In this document: piece by piece, positions 11,149-23,931 of the stretch
How the letters are laid out: each line of letters begins with the position of its first letter
How positions within the stretch are numbered: the first letter of the stretch is position 1
Assembly: GCA_963693305.1 (NCBI GenBank)
Contig: OY855906.1
Span: 6,764,501 to 6,828,500, forward strand
Direction: 5' to 3'
Length of the DNA stretch: 64,000 nucleotides
DNA from: Meandrina meandrites
Taxonomy: Eukaryota; Cnidaria; Anthozoa; Scleractinia; Meandrinidae
Translations under genes and position numbers: made by a program
Notes under the pieces: model-generated
What the model was told of the DNA's origin: nothing
Databases searched by the model: none
What the model saw: only the letters and a program-made list of their open reading frames with translations

Positions 11149-14100
11149 AATTATGCGAGCACCACCAGATCCAATATTGTGTTCTCTACCTGCTAAGCAC
11201 CCGTGTTTGTACAAACTGTTTCAGTCAGGAGCTTTTCGTTTTCCAAGACACTAAGCTAACTTTGTTTTTATAATTTAGAGCGAGGTGAATTGTTATTCGA
11301 TTTTTTAAAACCTAAATGAAATATAAAATAGCGTGACAGTAAATACCCTATATGGTATAATTAACAATTAGACCCGTAGCCCGCAAGGGCTACGGGTCAA
11401 TAGCCCATGCATGAGGCGAAGCCGAATGGGCTATTCTTGGTTTTCATGTTCCGTCATAAAATTCTGGAATCAAAATTCAATAGGCCTGCTAAACTTTCGA
11501 TGTCACTAGGTGTAAGATAAATTAAAAATATATCTTATTGCAAATTTCCAGCTTGGTTGTGCCCTTCGTTTTAAAAACAGAGCATTTTGAATATTCGAGT
11601 TCTCCACCGTATATGTGATATCAAGCTGAGTGCCGTGACAAAGTTGTTTTGATTCAAAGAAGGCCTTTCCTTTCCATTTTTGCAGATTGAACATTCTCAA
11701 TGTACTAAGTGCTGTTTATGTAAAAGTATAATAGATCATGAGCCAAAAATAGTCGCTATTTATAGCAAAATTAAGTTCCAGATGGTTACTCTGACATCAC
11801 GGCGGCCATATTTGTGCCCCTCGGAAGGACACAAATATGGCGTCTCCATACTGAGCTTTATAAATTTGCGCGGAACGTTTCGGCAAATATCTCGCAAACG
11901 ATGCACCGCAAAGACCTGAGACTTGGACAAATTGTTTATCTATTTATCTTCTGTAATATCTGAAATTTATAGCTTCTGTCGTTGAATGGTTTCGATTTTA
12001 TTTTTTTATTGCGTGACAGTGAAAACCACCAATTGACCCGTGGCCCTTGAGGGCGAAGGGTCGAATTGTTTTAGTATCACCCAAATAGTCGGACAGAAAA
12101 AGCAATAATAAAGTTAGCAAATGCAAGTTGAAGAAAAATTTATTTGGGAATAAAACGAAAGAAAGCGTCACGAATTTCGCTACTCGACGACTAATAGTCC
12201 TGTAGTAGCGTAGCCAATCAAAATGCAGGATTTACATTAGTCCACTAATTGGGTGATACTAAAAATCAGTGATTCCGTCACTTCTGAAGATGCGTGCTGT
12301 AGCATGCAAATCGTCAAGTTAATTTTAGATTCTTTTTTCAAACCATGCGTCTGTTGCCGCTGTTTGTATTTTATGTCTTGTCAAAGTGAAATGACCAAGG
12401 AACAAGAGTGTTAATGATTCATTCTTATTGTTCCCCAAGTGACTGAGTACCAGTCACTGACAACCAGTCACTGACATTCGTTTTTTTGTATTTTAATATT
12501 TTTATTGATTTCAGAAAAAAAATGCAATGTTTTAATTCAAGGGACGCTAATAATTTATAAACAAAGACACTACAAATAAAAATAAATAAATATGTTTAAA
12601 TATCCACACACTGTCACACACGTCAGTTTGTTATCTATTTACATGTTACAACATCCTCGGAGACCCAGGGGCAGTTAGTCGGAGCAAAACGGAGTAAACC
12701 GGGCAGAAATCGTAGCGGCGAAAGTTTTCTGTAAAAGTAAAAGAGCCTCTCAGGGAAACGAGCCTCTCCAGACCATTTCCAAGCGGCTCTGCGAATGCTG
12801 ACTCCTGATTGAGCAAAAAAATCCTTTGTATTATTTTGCCCAATCGGCGAACAGTAACTTCAGAGTCACTTTCGTGTATTCTTACACGGCGGTTATTGTA
12901 TCGACCAAGTCATTTCTGATGTCAGAAAGAAAGATATCTCAACATCCACCGGTAATTTTTGTTTGGACCGATCAGAGGTATCGTAAATATAAGTTGTGTC
13001 TTGTTTACCTGTGCAATGCATTGGGGGCGGTTCGGCATACTCGTCTAACACTGCTGCATTTCTTTGCAGCACGGAAAAAAAATATATAAAACAGAAATTA
13101 AGTGAGTGATTAATGTAAGCTTCTAGGTCTCAATTTTCTGAAATTATTATTTGGGGTTAAAAGTATTGAAAGTACTGGCTTGAATTGTACGTTGGATTTT
13201 ACGTTTTTCTGACTTTATTTTTCGGCCGACTGCAATTTTTCCGCGCTGCGTCCATTGTTTTACCGCACGTGCCAGACGGAGCCGTTACAGTCATATTGAT
13301 TATTGTAATGGTTACATTTTTGAGTGTTGAGTCGCGCTTTTGGCAGGAACAATTTCACCGACTTCTTTGATTTTGGCACCTAAAGAAACATGTTCGAATT
13401 TGAAGAAAATGGTATTCATTATTTAATCGAAGTAAATTCTCTTAAATGTCCATAATTCTAAAACCAGATGACGGATTTCCATATTTCCATATTTCCATAT
13501 TTTGTCAAATAAGCCTCAGAGCTCTCACGTTTTGTATCTACAAATTTCATAATAATCCTGACCATGCAGCTCGCTCCACAAAATACTGGTTGAATTTCCT
13601 CTAAAAATGATTCATTAATGCATCCACTTCAGCAGTCGCAAAATAAGCGGAACTGTGGAACCAGACTCGGTCATCTGAAAAGATAAAGATAACCAGAGCC
13701 TTGTTAAATAGAAAGTGAGTAATCAAAAACCTACATAAAAACCAAACAGCGCAACAAGAAGCACATTTTTATGATTCCTACAAGATAAAATGAAATATTT
13801 TATATTCATGACACTTATCGCATATTTGTCCATTTATTTTCGAAAAAATCTTAGTATGGGAAAAAAGAACATATTTACGGAAACCCCTTACAAATTTTCA
13901 TCACCGAAGGTTCCATTTCTGAGGAGAAATTAAGGCACCAAGTCGAGTTCTTTTAACCATCTTTTTTTCAATTGTAATAACAGCCCTTGTGATGGATAAT
14001 ATATTCAAGATACCAAGCTTGTGCTTTCCTCACTGCCACTTTGCCACGTCAGGATAGCGGTTCGTGAAATATGAAAATTTATTTTCTGATTAAAATGATA

Positions 14101-14475
14101 ATGTTTAGATTCTTTATCGTTTACTTTTACCAATGCCCTGTCAGAGGCCTAAACGTCGCTTGAAGGGTTCTAAGCGGAGAAAAGGCCATTTAACTATTTC
14201 AATATTTTTTAAAACAGGCGTTACTTATAATCCCGTAGGTCCACTTTGACTCAGCCAGCAGGGACAAGTTTTTTCATAAAATTAAACGCTCGACAAAAGT
14301 TGTGTCATGGGCGGGTGGGTCAATCTCTCTGGTGCGTGAGACCGAGCACAAATTTATCTCACTATCACTTTCTGCTTACAGTGATAGGAGTATAAATTAA
14401 CGTATAAATGATCATAATGAAATAAATTATATAATAAAATTTTGATGCAAATAAGACCGCGCTACAGATCGGTAA
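11149..14475. other. Intergenic DNA between SLC16 and GPCR A
   Basis: Upstream of SLC16 and downstream of GPCR A. No gene recognised. Two blocks start with GCGTGACAGT and carry a GACCCGT-GGGC inverted motif (11,340-11,440 and 12,010-12,065). DNA at about 13,320-13,450 matches, in inverted order, the 3' flank of GPCR D at 57,340-57,515 (shared TTTGGCAGGAACAATTTCAC), so the segmental duplication extends beyond the genes. Confidence 0.5.
11805..11841. repeat. Short hairpin, GCCATATTTGTG family
   Basis: Arms GCCATATTTGTGCCC (11805-11819) and GGACACAAATATGGC (11827-11841) with a 7-base loop and one mismatch. The hairpin at 58620 has the same layout (GCCATGTTGGTGCCC), which suggests one repeat family. 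Confidence 0.65.
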
Positions 14476-15701
14476 TCAAAAGGACATCATCGATCTTACC
14501 GCACTTCTGATCTCTTTGCTTCGAGCCAAATAAATAACAGGATTTATGGAGGAGTTAATATAAACAAGAAATATTGACCAGGCGTACAGAATGTCGATCT
14601 TATCGAGAAATAAGCGTTGAAACATATTGACGAATATTGCAGGAGCCAAGAACAGGATAAGCACTGCAGCCACAATGAGCATGTCCCTAGCCGCTTTCTT
14701 TTCCCGCCTAAATAGAACGGATAAATTCTGTCCTGAAACGGCTTCTGCCACTTGGTTGTTATGACGACGAATGGCAATGAAGACTCCAATGTGGTTCACG
14801 ATTGGAAAAACGAGAAGGCACACAGACAAACTAAGTTCCAGTATAAAAACAGAGTTTCTGGGCAGAATAAAACGGATCAAACTTGTCAGGAAGAGCCAGA
14901 TTGTTCCAGTTATGACAGCTGCCTGTACTGCTTCTGTTGATAAAAATATCGTATTTTCTATTGAGAAAGACTGGTCTACTATATATACTACCAATGTACT
15001 GCCTTTGCGATGGGAAGCGGGATTTTGCAGTGGCAGAGGGTCTTAAGGCAGAGATAGGAGAAAGTGGGCGCGGCGCCAAAGGGATTGATGGGAGGGGCAA
15101 ACAAATTTTACACTGGGTCAGAAAGGTGTAACAACTCTAGATCACGCCTCGTATTAGTTCAGACTGTGCAGGTCTAGGTAGGTCCAGGTAAAGATGTTCA
15201 AAATGATTGTAATTAATTATGATATAGACCCTGTATATTAAAATAATTACCTTTCTTCCTTACGGATGCACAGTAAACCAAAGGCCTTGCGAGTGCGTTA
15301 TGACGATCAAAGCTGATCAGGGTGATATTGGCGAACGACCATCCTTCGAGGCCTGCCTGACACACACGATACGCACGAAACAATTCAAACTGATAATCGC
15401 AGGATTCATGGACGTGGTGAATCATCAAACGCCAGGCAACAAATATCGGCTGAGCTACCAAACCGGTCAAACAATCAGTAGTGGCCAGACTGCACAGCAG
15501 AAAATTGCACGGTCTTTGTAGCGAAGGTGTCTTGATGACAGCTAGAATGACAGTCAGATTTCCAACAAACGCAAAGACGCAGAAAGGTACATTGACGGCG
15601 GACAGAACGACATCACTTCTGAAGGAAGCCGTGTCATTGCTTGGGATTTGTAACCACTGGGGAAGACCACAGATTGTTGTACTGTTCTCATTTTGAGTCA
15701 C
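14476..15701 (-). CDS. Class A GPCR, array copy A (start codon lost)
   Basis: Exon 1 15701-15251 and exon 2 14933-14476 join in phase 1 (AAA G|AA GCA). The seven-helix plan is intact: GN in TM1, LATTD in TM2, a Cys before TM3, DRHN at the end of TM3 in place of DRY, and NPVIY in TM7. The second extracellular loop is only a few residues long and has no Cys, so the usual TM3-ECL2 disulfide is absent. The codon that is ATG in copies B, C and D is GTG here (15699-15701), preceded by the same splice-acceptor context. The frame stays open upstream without any ATG to a stop near 15790. So either initiation differs or the copy is silent. Ligand unknown; by class it would be a plasma-membrane G-protein-coupled receptor. 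The leader exon donor at 16077 is conserved. Confidence 0.72.
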
Positions 15702-16076
15702 AACTACGAGATGGCTAGCTAGTAGTGCATGTTTATTTATTTTACTAATATCCACCACTAGCCACCGACACTGAGTTGAATCGTTGTTTTAGTATATACT
15801 AAAACAATAAGATGATATAGCCCAAAATTGATTATTTTAAACTCATTTATTCCTGTCAGCAATTACAGTTTTAGCGCGCGAGTTGCTCGGAGGTGAGTGG
15901 CAAAGGAGTTTGAGAAACCAACCAGCGCGTGCCAACAACGCTATCCAGTATTCTCTATTTACCTTTTGCCTGATAGGCACAGTTTAAGTTGGCATTTAGT
16001 GTTTTCTTGACTATGTGATCAGGCTCGTTTCGTGTTGTTCACATGAATAAAAACACACTAAATTCAAACTTCTTAC

Positions 16077-16112
16077 CTTGAAGTATTCGTTTTCGCCTAA
16101 AAATGCAGTTGA
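16077..16112 (-). other. 5' leader exon end and splice donor, GPCR A
   Basis: The reverse strand reads TTTTTAGGCGAAAACGAATA then CTTCAAG followed by GTAAGA. The same block stands 110-190 bp upstream of the ATG-proximal acceptor in copies B, C and D (D: TTTTTAGGCGAAACAGAATA then CTTCAAG|GTAAGA). I infer a non-coding first exon; its 5' end is not determined. Confidence 0.6.
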
Positions 16113-16993
16113 GAAAATTTGTTGAATATGTCGTCTCATTTCTGTAACATGGTTATGAATTGTGCAAAATTAAAGGGCACTCTGTTAAAGACACTCACGA
16201 GTGACAATTTGAAGAGGCCAGTGGGACAGCACTTGAAACAATTATTTTAAATCCGATTCCAAATTGAATGTGGTACGCATGTATTGCATTAAATATGAAC
16301 TAAACTTTTAAAAACAGCGCTAGCTATAAAAGATGTAGGCCAAAAAGTTAAATTCTCATTTGTATAACACACAAATTCGACCGAAAAAAAAATGGTGAAC
16401 CAGCAAGAAATTAAGATTTTCGAGTCTCTTCGTCGCATTCATATATACATTCATAAACTTTGGCTAACTCCTTTCTTGAAGAAAAGAAAATGCAAATGCC
16501 ACTTAAAACCTTTCGTGCAAGCTGTTAATGTTCAGTTTTTTCACACACCGTGTCATAGAAGGATTTTTGGTGGACTTTAGCGCCTGTTTCTTATATTTAT
16601 AGGCTAGAAAAGGAAGAAAACTTGAAAATATTATTAATAATAGAAATTGTTGCTTTCAAACATAATATAGTGGAGTCTAATAAGGTGAATTATATTGATG
16701 TGTTTCCTTGATATTTTAATTAAATGCTAGCAATTATATTACGTTTGAATGTTAAGAAAACAATGTTAAATAAAACATACAATAGTCTGAAACGAAATTG
16801 TCATCTGTTAGCTGTCATGGTTTCGTTAACCCATAACCTTGTCATAGGAGGGAAAATAGCTTTGATTTCTCCGAGGAGCAAAACAACACAACATTAAAAA
16901 CATTTCCGGCTTAAATGTTTAATACTATATTTAAACAAGAGGGGATGAGGTCATCCTCTTTTGATTTTAATTATAAACTTTTATAATTAATAA

Positions 16994-17035
<42 letters not shown>

Positions 17036-17992
17036 CCTGTCATATACGTACATTTCTAAAAGGCTTGATAAATAAGAAATTCGAACATGTTTATCATTTT
17101 CGAAAAAATATAATAGTGTTTATTTTTGTTTGAACGCCTCAGTTTTCAGACCAACAGGCATTATAAACATAATCGTCAACGGTGAAGTACATTTCTAGTT
17201 TTAACTAGAATGAAATAAATTTTCTTATTTTTGTTGATCAATCGGACTTTCGCGCCGCCAAAATCAGGCATGTATTTTGGATCTGAATTTTAAGTGAGTT
17301 AATGAAAATTTTGTGTGGATCGTAGCAATATCAACATCAGAAGTATACAGTAAGGCACTACCTCTCTGGAACCTCTATTTTCATTCGCCCGCTGTAAACA
17401 CCACCTCTATTGTTATTCAGGGCTAGGGGCATTGTTATGACCTGTTATCTATTGTTTAAAGAACCAATGAAGTATCTCGTTCCGAGAGGTAGTGGGCGAC
17501 CCGAAGTATAGCCTGTGTACAGCCGTCCTGCTCCCCTCAAAATCGGGGAGGGAACGTCTGTGTTATGGCGGCGTTAATCGTTTTCCGCGGCGGGTGGTTT
17601 CCCCGGAATGTGTGGGAAATGATCTGATTGGCTTTCAATAAAATTATTTTAATTTATTCTGCATAATACCAAACCGTGCTTTGATTGGCTAAAATTTTCG
17701 CGGGTGTTATGTATTAGCTGGAGTAATTCCAAATCATTCCAGCGAGCGCGCGAGTCGACATGCTATGATGAGTTCAATTGTCTCACCTTGCTGAAGATAC
17801 GGTGTAATGGGGGTTGACAGGCCTGCACGACTCCTACATTCGTGACATTTGTATTTGCCATATTGTCTGAAATTTGCTCTTTCGACCTTTTAGCTTCTCA
17901 CTTGTTTCTGAAGGGCACTATATATTGTATCATTTAGAGGCACTTTTAGTTGAGTAGAGCCGTAAGATTGTGGTCTAGCAAATGTCTAGAGG
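16113..17992. other. Upstream flank of GPCR A with duplicated intergenic block
   Basis: No gene seen. 16,190-16,270 (GAGTGACAATTTGAAGAGGC and following) is a conserved promoter-side block shared with 37,080 and 42,700. An (AAT)n microsatellite lies at 16,996-17,033. The block at 17,140-17,340 (CCTCAGTTTTCAG onward) recurs at 43,855, 50,375 and 58,765. DNA from 17,500 carries a CTCCCC/GGGGAG hairpin repeat. Confidence 0.5.
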
Positions 17993-18264
17993 TTAAGGTG
18001 GCTCCATATTTATTCCGGTTGCACTTGTCCATGACAAACTTTGCGTTATAACTTTTTAGGCTTTGACGCGATGGCGGTGAAACTTTGAGAAAATCTTCAC
18101 CTATCATTCGGCGTTAGTAATATGAAAATCGATTTAACTGGTTAAAAATATTTTTGACGTTACTGGCAATTAATTGGACCCCACTTTTTACAAAAAATCG
18201 AGTCAAGAAAAAAATTTTGCTTATAGATTTTGACTAAACTTCTGAAATCAGCCGATATTGACTA

Positions 18265-19375
18265 AATACATATTATAGTCCAGTTTCAGAAAAATCGTCG
18301 GAACAGAATCGCTGAATATTAAGGTCACCTAAATTCGACACTTAAATTCTATTGAAATGTTCTTTTCTTGGCGCCTGTTGTGAAAACAAGCTACGAACCC
18401 AAATTTCTGCAAGAAGCATCCCCAATGCTTGCTAAATCAATGTGCCTCGCCGATTTGCGATCGTGACAACCGTTAAAAAGTATTTGCTTTCTCAGTAAAC
18501 ATTACAAACTGATCGAAAATCTTCTCAAACTTTTTCAAGGGGGGGGGGGGGGTGTATTTGATATGCGCGCTCAGGAGGGGAGGGAAGATGTACGCTCAAT
18601 GAAAGTAACAATGAGGTGTATTGTAATTTATTGTGGAGATTAACGAACTGTCACTAACAGCAATAAGTCACATAAAAGTTGAACAAGCGATTGCGATTGT
18701 TGTAAAGGATACGCAGATGAAATAAATTCTTTGTTTTTGAGCTTGAATGCAGTGGCGAAGTGGACGAGTAGTTTTGTTTAGATTTACAATGGCAGATTTT
18801 ATAACTGCTGTACCTCCTGGGCGCGCATATGAAATACACCCCCCTTGAAAAGGTGCGAGTTCGTGCAATAAATAACGCACGTGCTCATTTCGTATTCAGA
18901 AATGCATAAACAAAACTGTTCGTCCGCTTGGCCAGAGAACAGTCGCGGAGCCGCTTGAAATCCCAACATAAATTCTCCAATTTACAGCATCGTACAGCAG
19001 CAAAAATCAATGCAAAAACATTGCAGTATCCTGAAGTTTGTTTGGAAGGAGTTTGACACAAAACTGCGATGTAATTTTGACAAATTTATGAAAAATGTAA
19101 TTTTGTTGGTTTGAGAAGATTTTCGATCATTTTGTAATGTTTACTGGGAAAGCAAATACTTTTTAACGGTTGCCACGATCGCAAATCGGCGAGGCACGTT
19201 GATTTAGCAAGCATTGGCGCTGCTTCTTGCAGAAATTTGGGTACGTGGCTTGTTTTGGCAAAGGGCGCCAAGAAAAGAACATTTCAATAGAATTTAAGTG
19301 TCGAATTTAGGTGACCTTAATATTTCAGCGATTCTGTTCCGACGATTTTTCTGAAACTTGACTATGATATGTATT
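18265..19375. repeat. Long inverted repeat (foldback) with about 310-bp arms
   Basis: 18265-18530 is the near-exact inverse of 19109-19375 (both carry AAATCGTCGGAACAGAATCG, CCGATTTGCGATCG and AAAATCTTCTCAAAC). The pairing continues inward from 18531-18574 to 18811-18854 (TGTATTT-ATATGCGCGC next to a G run). The right arm has 254 extra bases (18855-19108) with no partner. The loop has no gene. Confidence 0.8.
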
Positions 19376-20033
19376 AAGGTGGCCCGCAGCTATTTTTTGG
19401 GAACGGAGGTGCTCTTTTCTAAATCGAGGGTTCGGCATGTAAACCTCAACCGATTTTTCTGATTTTTGGTAGTCGAAATAACAAATGTTCAAATTTTATA
19501 AAGCTTTAAATTATAGGGCAAACACGGCAAACAATCACGAGATATTAGCGCTTTTGAAAATATATATTTATAAAAAAAACGCGAATATTTTCCAAACGCG
19601 ACGATAGATTTTTTTCTAATTAATGTCAACTAGTTCAAATTATCCAAGTTTTAATGTGAGCAAGTTTCAACAAAATCGGCTGGGTAGAAATTGCTGCACA
19701 GTTGACTGTTGAATTTTTGCTTCAAAATATTATGCTTGTGTATAATTGGGAGCTGTTACAACAAAGTTTAGGTAATGCTCAGATCCAATGGATTATTTGA
19801 AAGCTTAATGCCAGCTAAAACGTTGCTGAAAAGTATGGAAAGATCGGAAACTCCTAGAAAAAGTTGTAAACGAATGAAGAGGAAGAGGTTTACGGTGCGT
19901 AAATTGTGAATTTTAAAATATTCATTTTTTTCGAATTAAAAAAAATCTACCGATTTTTTTTCTTTTATTTTTAAGTATGAGAAAATACAGCATGTATGCA
20001 AACGGCTTAATCTAGTTTCGTGTGTCACCTTAA
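19374..20033. mobile_element. TTAA-flanked MITE-like element
   Basis: It begins TTAAGGTGGCCCGCAGC and ends GTGTCACCTTAA, so both ends are TTAAGGTGRC in inverse orientation. Another TTAAGGTGGCTCC end lies at 17993. TTAA target sites are typical of piggyBac-type elements; assignment to that group is inference. Interior AT-rich, non-coding. Confidence 0.5.
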
Positions 20034-20056
20034 GAATGTTTATACAGACAGGACTA

Positions 20057-20134
20057 CCTCGCCGCTGATCATCGGCGAGGTTTGAATTTCTCTATTATAT
20101 GGACACAATTACCTCGCCGATGATGATCGGCGAG
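20057..20134. repeat. Pair of CCTCGCCG...CGGCGAGG palindromes
   Basis: 20057-20080 and 20112-20134 each read CCTCGCCG, a TGATCATC/ATGATGAT centre, then CGGCGAG. They are separated by 31 bases of AT-rich DNA. Confidence 0.7.
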
Positions 20135-20424
20135 TAGATAGCTCTATATAAGGTGAAATATTTTACATATTGAGAACTTGGCGTATTTGTTGTCGTTCTG
20201 TATAGTGAAACAGTCCGATCACCGGTCTGCACAGTTTCCTGTTTTTAAAATTTGAGCTCTGTAATTTGAGCTCTGTAATTTGCCACACGTTTCGCTAATG
20301 CGGTTTATTTTGGCTCATTTCTATTTTACAACGAATTTAAATTTGCAAGGACCACCGTGACGAAATAGAAGTACCGGATCCTCTAAATGTAGAAGATCTA
20401 ACCAGCTATAACAAAATAGTAAAC

Positions 20425-21062
20425 GAAGAAAAGCAAGGCTGATTGAACAGTTGGGAACTATATATATTTCCAATATTTCGGAAGGCACGGCCTTCCTTCT
20501 TCAGGGTGTTACAAAAAATGACTCTAAAAGTTAAACGTTATAAATTTAAAATATAAGAAATACGATATAACAAGCAAATAATGATAACGTACTAATCTAA
20601 GTGACGCGGCTAAGAGATAAGTAACGGTAGAAAGAAACGTTAAAATTTGAAATTTAAAAATATGGAGAAACGTTACAGTATGAAATGCTGTGAAAAAGCT
20701 ATAAATGGCACAAAAGGTAGAATGCTGATACTAAAATAACGTACTAAGTTTCATCTTTCTTATTTAAACCTTGAGGTTCAAGAGTTTGACCTCTTTCAAT
20801 GAGGTATGCTTCTCTTGCCTTACGTACACTGTCACGATTAGATTGAACGAGTTCAAGAGGAATTAGTTGCATGTCAGTAGCGTTATGATTGTTACACAAA
20901 AAATGTTCTGATACTGTGGTGGGCTTAGAGCTGTTAGTTTGTTTGTCAACAGGTCTGCGATGTTCGTTGAAGCGGTCTTTAAGTCTACGTTTGGTTTCTC
21001 CTATGTATTGTTTGTGGCAGTTGTTACATTGTACCATGTAAATAACGTTTTTGGAGTTCCAT
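20425..21062 (-). mobile_element. Penelope-like element 3' remnant (GIY-YIG endonuclease)
   Basis: The frame from about 21058 to 20744 encodes SKNVIYMVQC, then NCHKQYIGETKRRLKDRF, EHRR and KAREAYLIERGQTLEPQG. This is the GIY-YIG nuclease domain at the C-terminus of Penelope-like reverse transcriptases (here YI and YIG are split as in those elements). No RT domain is present. The 3' side (20476-20504) has a hammerhead-like core. The preceding Helitron remnant is in the same orientation, so one element probably truncated or inserted into the other near 21,065-21,120. Confidence 0.8.
20476..20504 (-). ncRNA. Hammerhead-ribozyme-like motif in Penelope 3' end
   Basis: The reverse strand reads CTGAAGA, a stem GGAAGGC/GCCTTCC, then GAAA, which fits the CUGANGA-stem II-GAAA core. 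Penelope-like elements are known to carry hammerheads in their terminal repeats. Stems I and III were not modelled. Confidence 0.5.
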
Positions 21063-21120
21063 CTTTACCTAATTCAGCTGTGGTGATCGTTTTTCGATGG
21101 CATTGTTAATGACGATCTGG

Positions 21121-23345
21121 TTAGTTCATATCCATATTGGCTTGCCACACTCTCAAATGAACACTCTTGTAATTAAGCGAAAATCTTACTGCACTTATAT
21201 ACTGCTGTTCAGTTATACCCAACCTATTAAGAAACTCATCGAAGTTGATATCATCACCGTATTTCATGTCATCAAGTAATTCTTTTATCCTATCAGATCT
21301 ATCTTTGATATCTTTCTGCTGATCATCAGTAAAACTCTCCTTACAAAGAGGACTAAGAACCATTGTTTTTCGCATTGGAGGTAGTGGAAAATTAAATCTG
21401 CAAATTTTCTGACCTTTTTTCTTTCATGTTTTAGCATGTCTATGAGTCTGTTAATTGATAAAATTAACCATGTTAGCAGAATTATTCTTTTCACAGGTTA
21501 AATATTTGTCAACAAACTCTACTATTTTATCATTGCTATCTACTTCAAACTGTGGAGCATTTTTTATCCACATTAACGCATGAATATGAGGACTTCCTCT
21601 TTGCTGAAATTCAACTCTGTAAAAAAAATCTGCAATCTCTCCAACAGGCATGCATTACTTCACTTTTCAACACATCATGAATAAGTCGTTGAATCATATA
21701 ATCAAAGTTCCGTTCGTAGGTAACAGGGTCATTTTGAATAAGTTCTGACTTTTTTTGCCATGTCATTTCATAGATTTCACAATCACTGTACTCTCTGTGG
21801 TCTACCAGTCTTCCCAACATTTTTAACAGATGATTCCATCTTGTTTCTGCTGCTGAAAAAGAGCAAAACCATGTTAGATTTCCTAACTGCCGTATCATAG
21901 CAAAAAAAATCCTTTTTACAACGCTCAAAGTAGCTTGGTGAACCACGTACATTCTTCAAACTCTAAATCCTTCATCCAACCGAATTAATTTGTTTACTGT
22001 GTCTGGACACTTCAGGTCGCCAGCAGTACGCTTCTTACCCTCCATTTACACTTTCGTAAAGAGAGTGATGCATTATCTTGAATTTGTTTAATTTGCAACT
22101 TTTTTAGCTTATAAAAGATGTTACTTACAGACTGTGCAACTCTTCTATCTCGATTTCGCAGTTCTCATTTGCATATAGTACTATAATAAACAGGAACTAC
22201 TCTGTCTTTATTCTCACATCTATGTTTTCCACAAAAAATTGTTGGAAAAGCTAAAAACTCTGAATCTTTGTCAATGAAAAGTCCTAACGGTCTACTACTC
22301 TCTGCAGGAGCAACGTTTATTATTCTGTCAACCTCTTCTGTCGCTTCTGGATCTTGCAGTAAAGTATCTGTGACTCCTGATGGACGTTCATCTACTTCAC
22401 ACCACTCATCATTTTGGTCAACAATGTTACCAGCAACATCAGAATCACTATTATTCGTATGAATGTCTTCAATATTCTCCTTATAAAATTCATTTGCCGT
22501 TACCGCCCTCCACAGTATGCCTCATTTTTAAAAAGCTCACTTGAACTAACAAGATACCTAGCGGCATCCAACACTTTCTTGGGTCTCACAACTTCAAACT
22601 GATAATGATGTTTATAATAAGACGTCTTTTAAGTTTCACAGCTACTGTATAAGAATCATCAAATACTCTTGGAAGAGAACTCACTGTAAAATTAAGGTTA
22701 GCAGGAACATTAACAACCGCTCCGCAAATCTTAAGTTGTCTTCCTCTTGGAAGTTCACGCAACTGCAAAAAACAAATACGTGGAGCAACAAGTCTCTCTT
22801 CAAGTGAAGTTAAATTCAACACTTGGAACTGGCTTCGGCGGAAAACACATTCCATTTGCTTTTGCGCACGAAGGTAACCTTCCCTTCAACAAATTTGAGT
22901 GACAAGTTAAAAAAAATCCATTCAATTTTATTTACACTTGTTACCCCAGTTACACAACAATTAACTATATCTGAAGAACAATGTCTATATACCTTGCGGA
23001 CACATTTGATGACTTATACCACAGCTGATCACAACAAGTACAAATATATTCTGGACCACGTTGTATGCTTGAATGAAAAGAATCTATCAGTCTTTTTATA
23101 TTTCTCGTGCTGTCTTTTTCTCTCCCTTCGCTATCACAAACTCTTTTTCTTTTTCTTTTTTCTTTCACAGACAGATCATTGTTCCGTACAGTTTTAAGAT
23201 ACCTTCCGCTGTTTATTTTAGATTCATTATAATACTCATTGTCCAACTCTAAAACGCTTCGCTTTCTTTTTCTATACGCTCGCATATAATTACGATGATT
23301 AGCATTCCAGCTCTCAATATCATCACCCTCACTATATGAATGCAT
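21121..23345 (-). pseudogene. Decayed Helitron Rep/helicase gene (N-terminal and Rep parts)
   Basis: Fragments in shifting frames follow the order of Helitron proteins: a basic N-terminus with RGPEYICTCCDQLWY (about 23040-23090), LEERLVAPRI...RELPRG (about 22740-22810), the acidic WCEVDERPSGVTDTLLQDPE region (about 22350-22410), IRQLGNLTWFCSFSAAETRW (about 21840-21900), then [18 protein letters not shown] with the HUH motif HIH (about 21565-21625) and a FPLPPMRKTMVL-like segment at about 21375. Several frameshifts and stops interrupt it. The Tyr-containing Rep end and the SF1 helicase are missing; the sequence stops beside the Penelope remnant. Not capable of acting on its own. Confidence 0.85.
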
Positions 23346-23931
23346 ATCAGACGATTCACCATTATAATTAACACCATTTTCTGTTCACTCTAAACGATGT
23401 GAGATTGTGTCATTCCTTTCACTAAGCATTCCATCACTAATTTCCTCGTTCAAGTAACTCATACATTCATACTCATTGTCTCTTTGATTAGAAGCACAAT
23501 CCCGAAAAGGAACAGTAGATACATAATGATATTCATCAACATGACCAATAACAAGAGAAGTTTTCGTTTCTGTTCATTTCAATAGACGTTTAGTAAAGGG
23601 ATCTATACCTGCTTAATCGGTTGAGGGCCCCAAAGTTTGGGGGGCTATCGAATTGAATTTCTGCAGTAAAGGAACAGGGACCCTCTAAAATTGTCGCCCA
23701 CAAGTTGGGAGACCGGGCTCTCTGGACCCCTTCTCAATATCCGCCACTAAAATGTAAAGTAAAATGGCTTCAGACCAGTGAAGCTTTCTGAATTACATAA
23801 CTTTGAGGAAGCACTGATATCCTGTTGTGTCTTAGACTGAGTAAATACGACCAGCTCCAAATCTTAATCTTACATAGATTTTTGTTTTTAATTATGTTTT
23901 AAGTTAACTTTTTAATTTCAATTGTTTTTAT

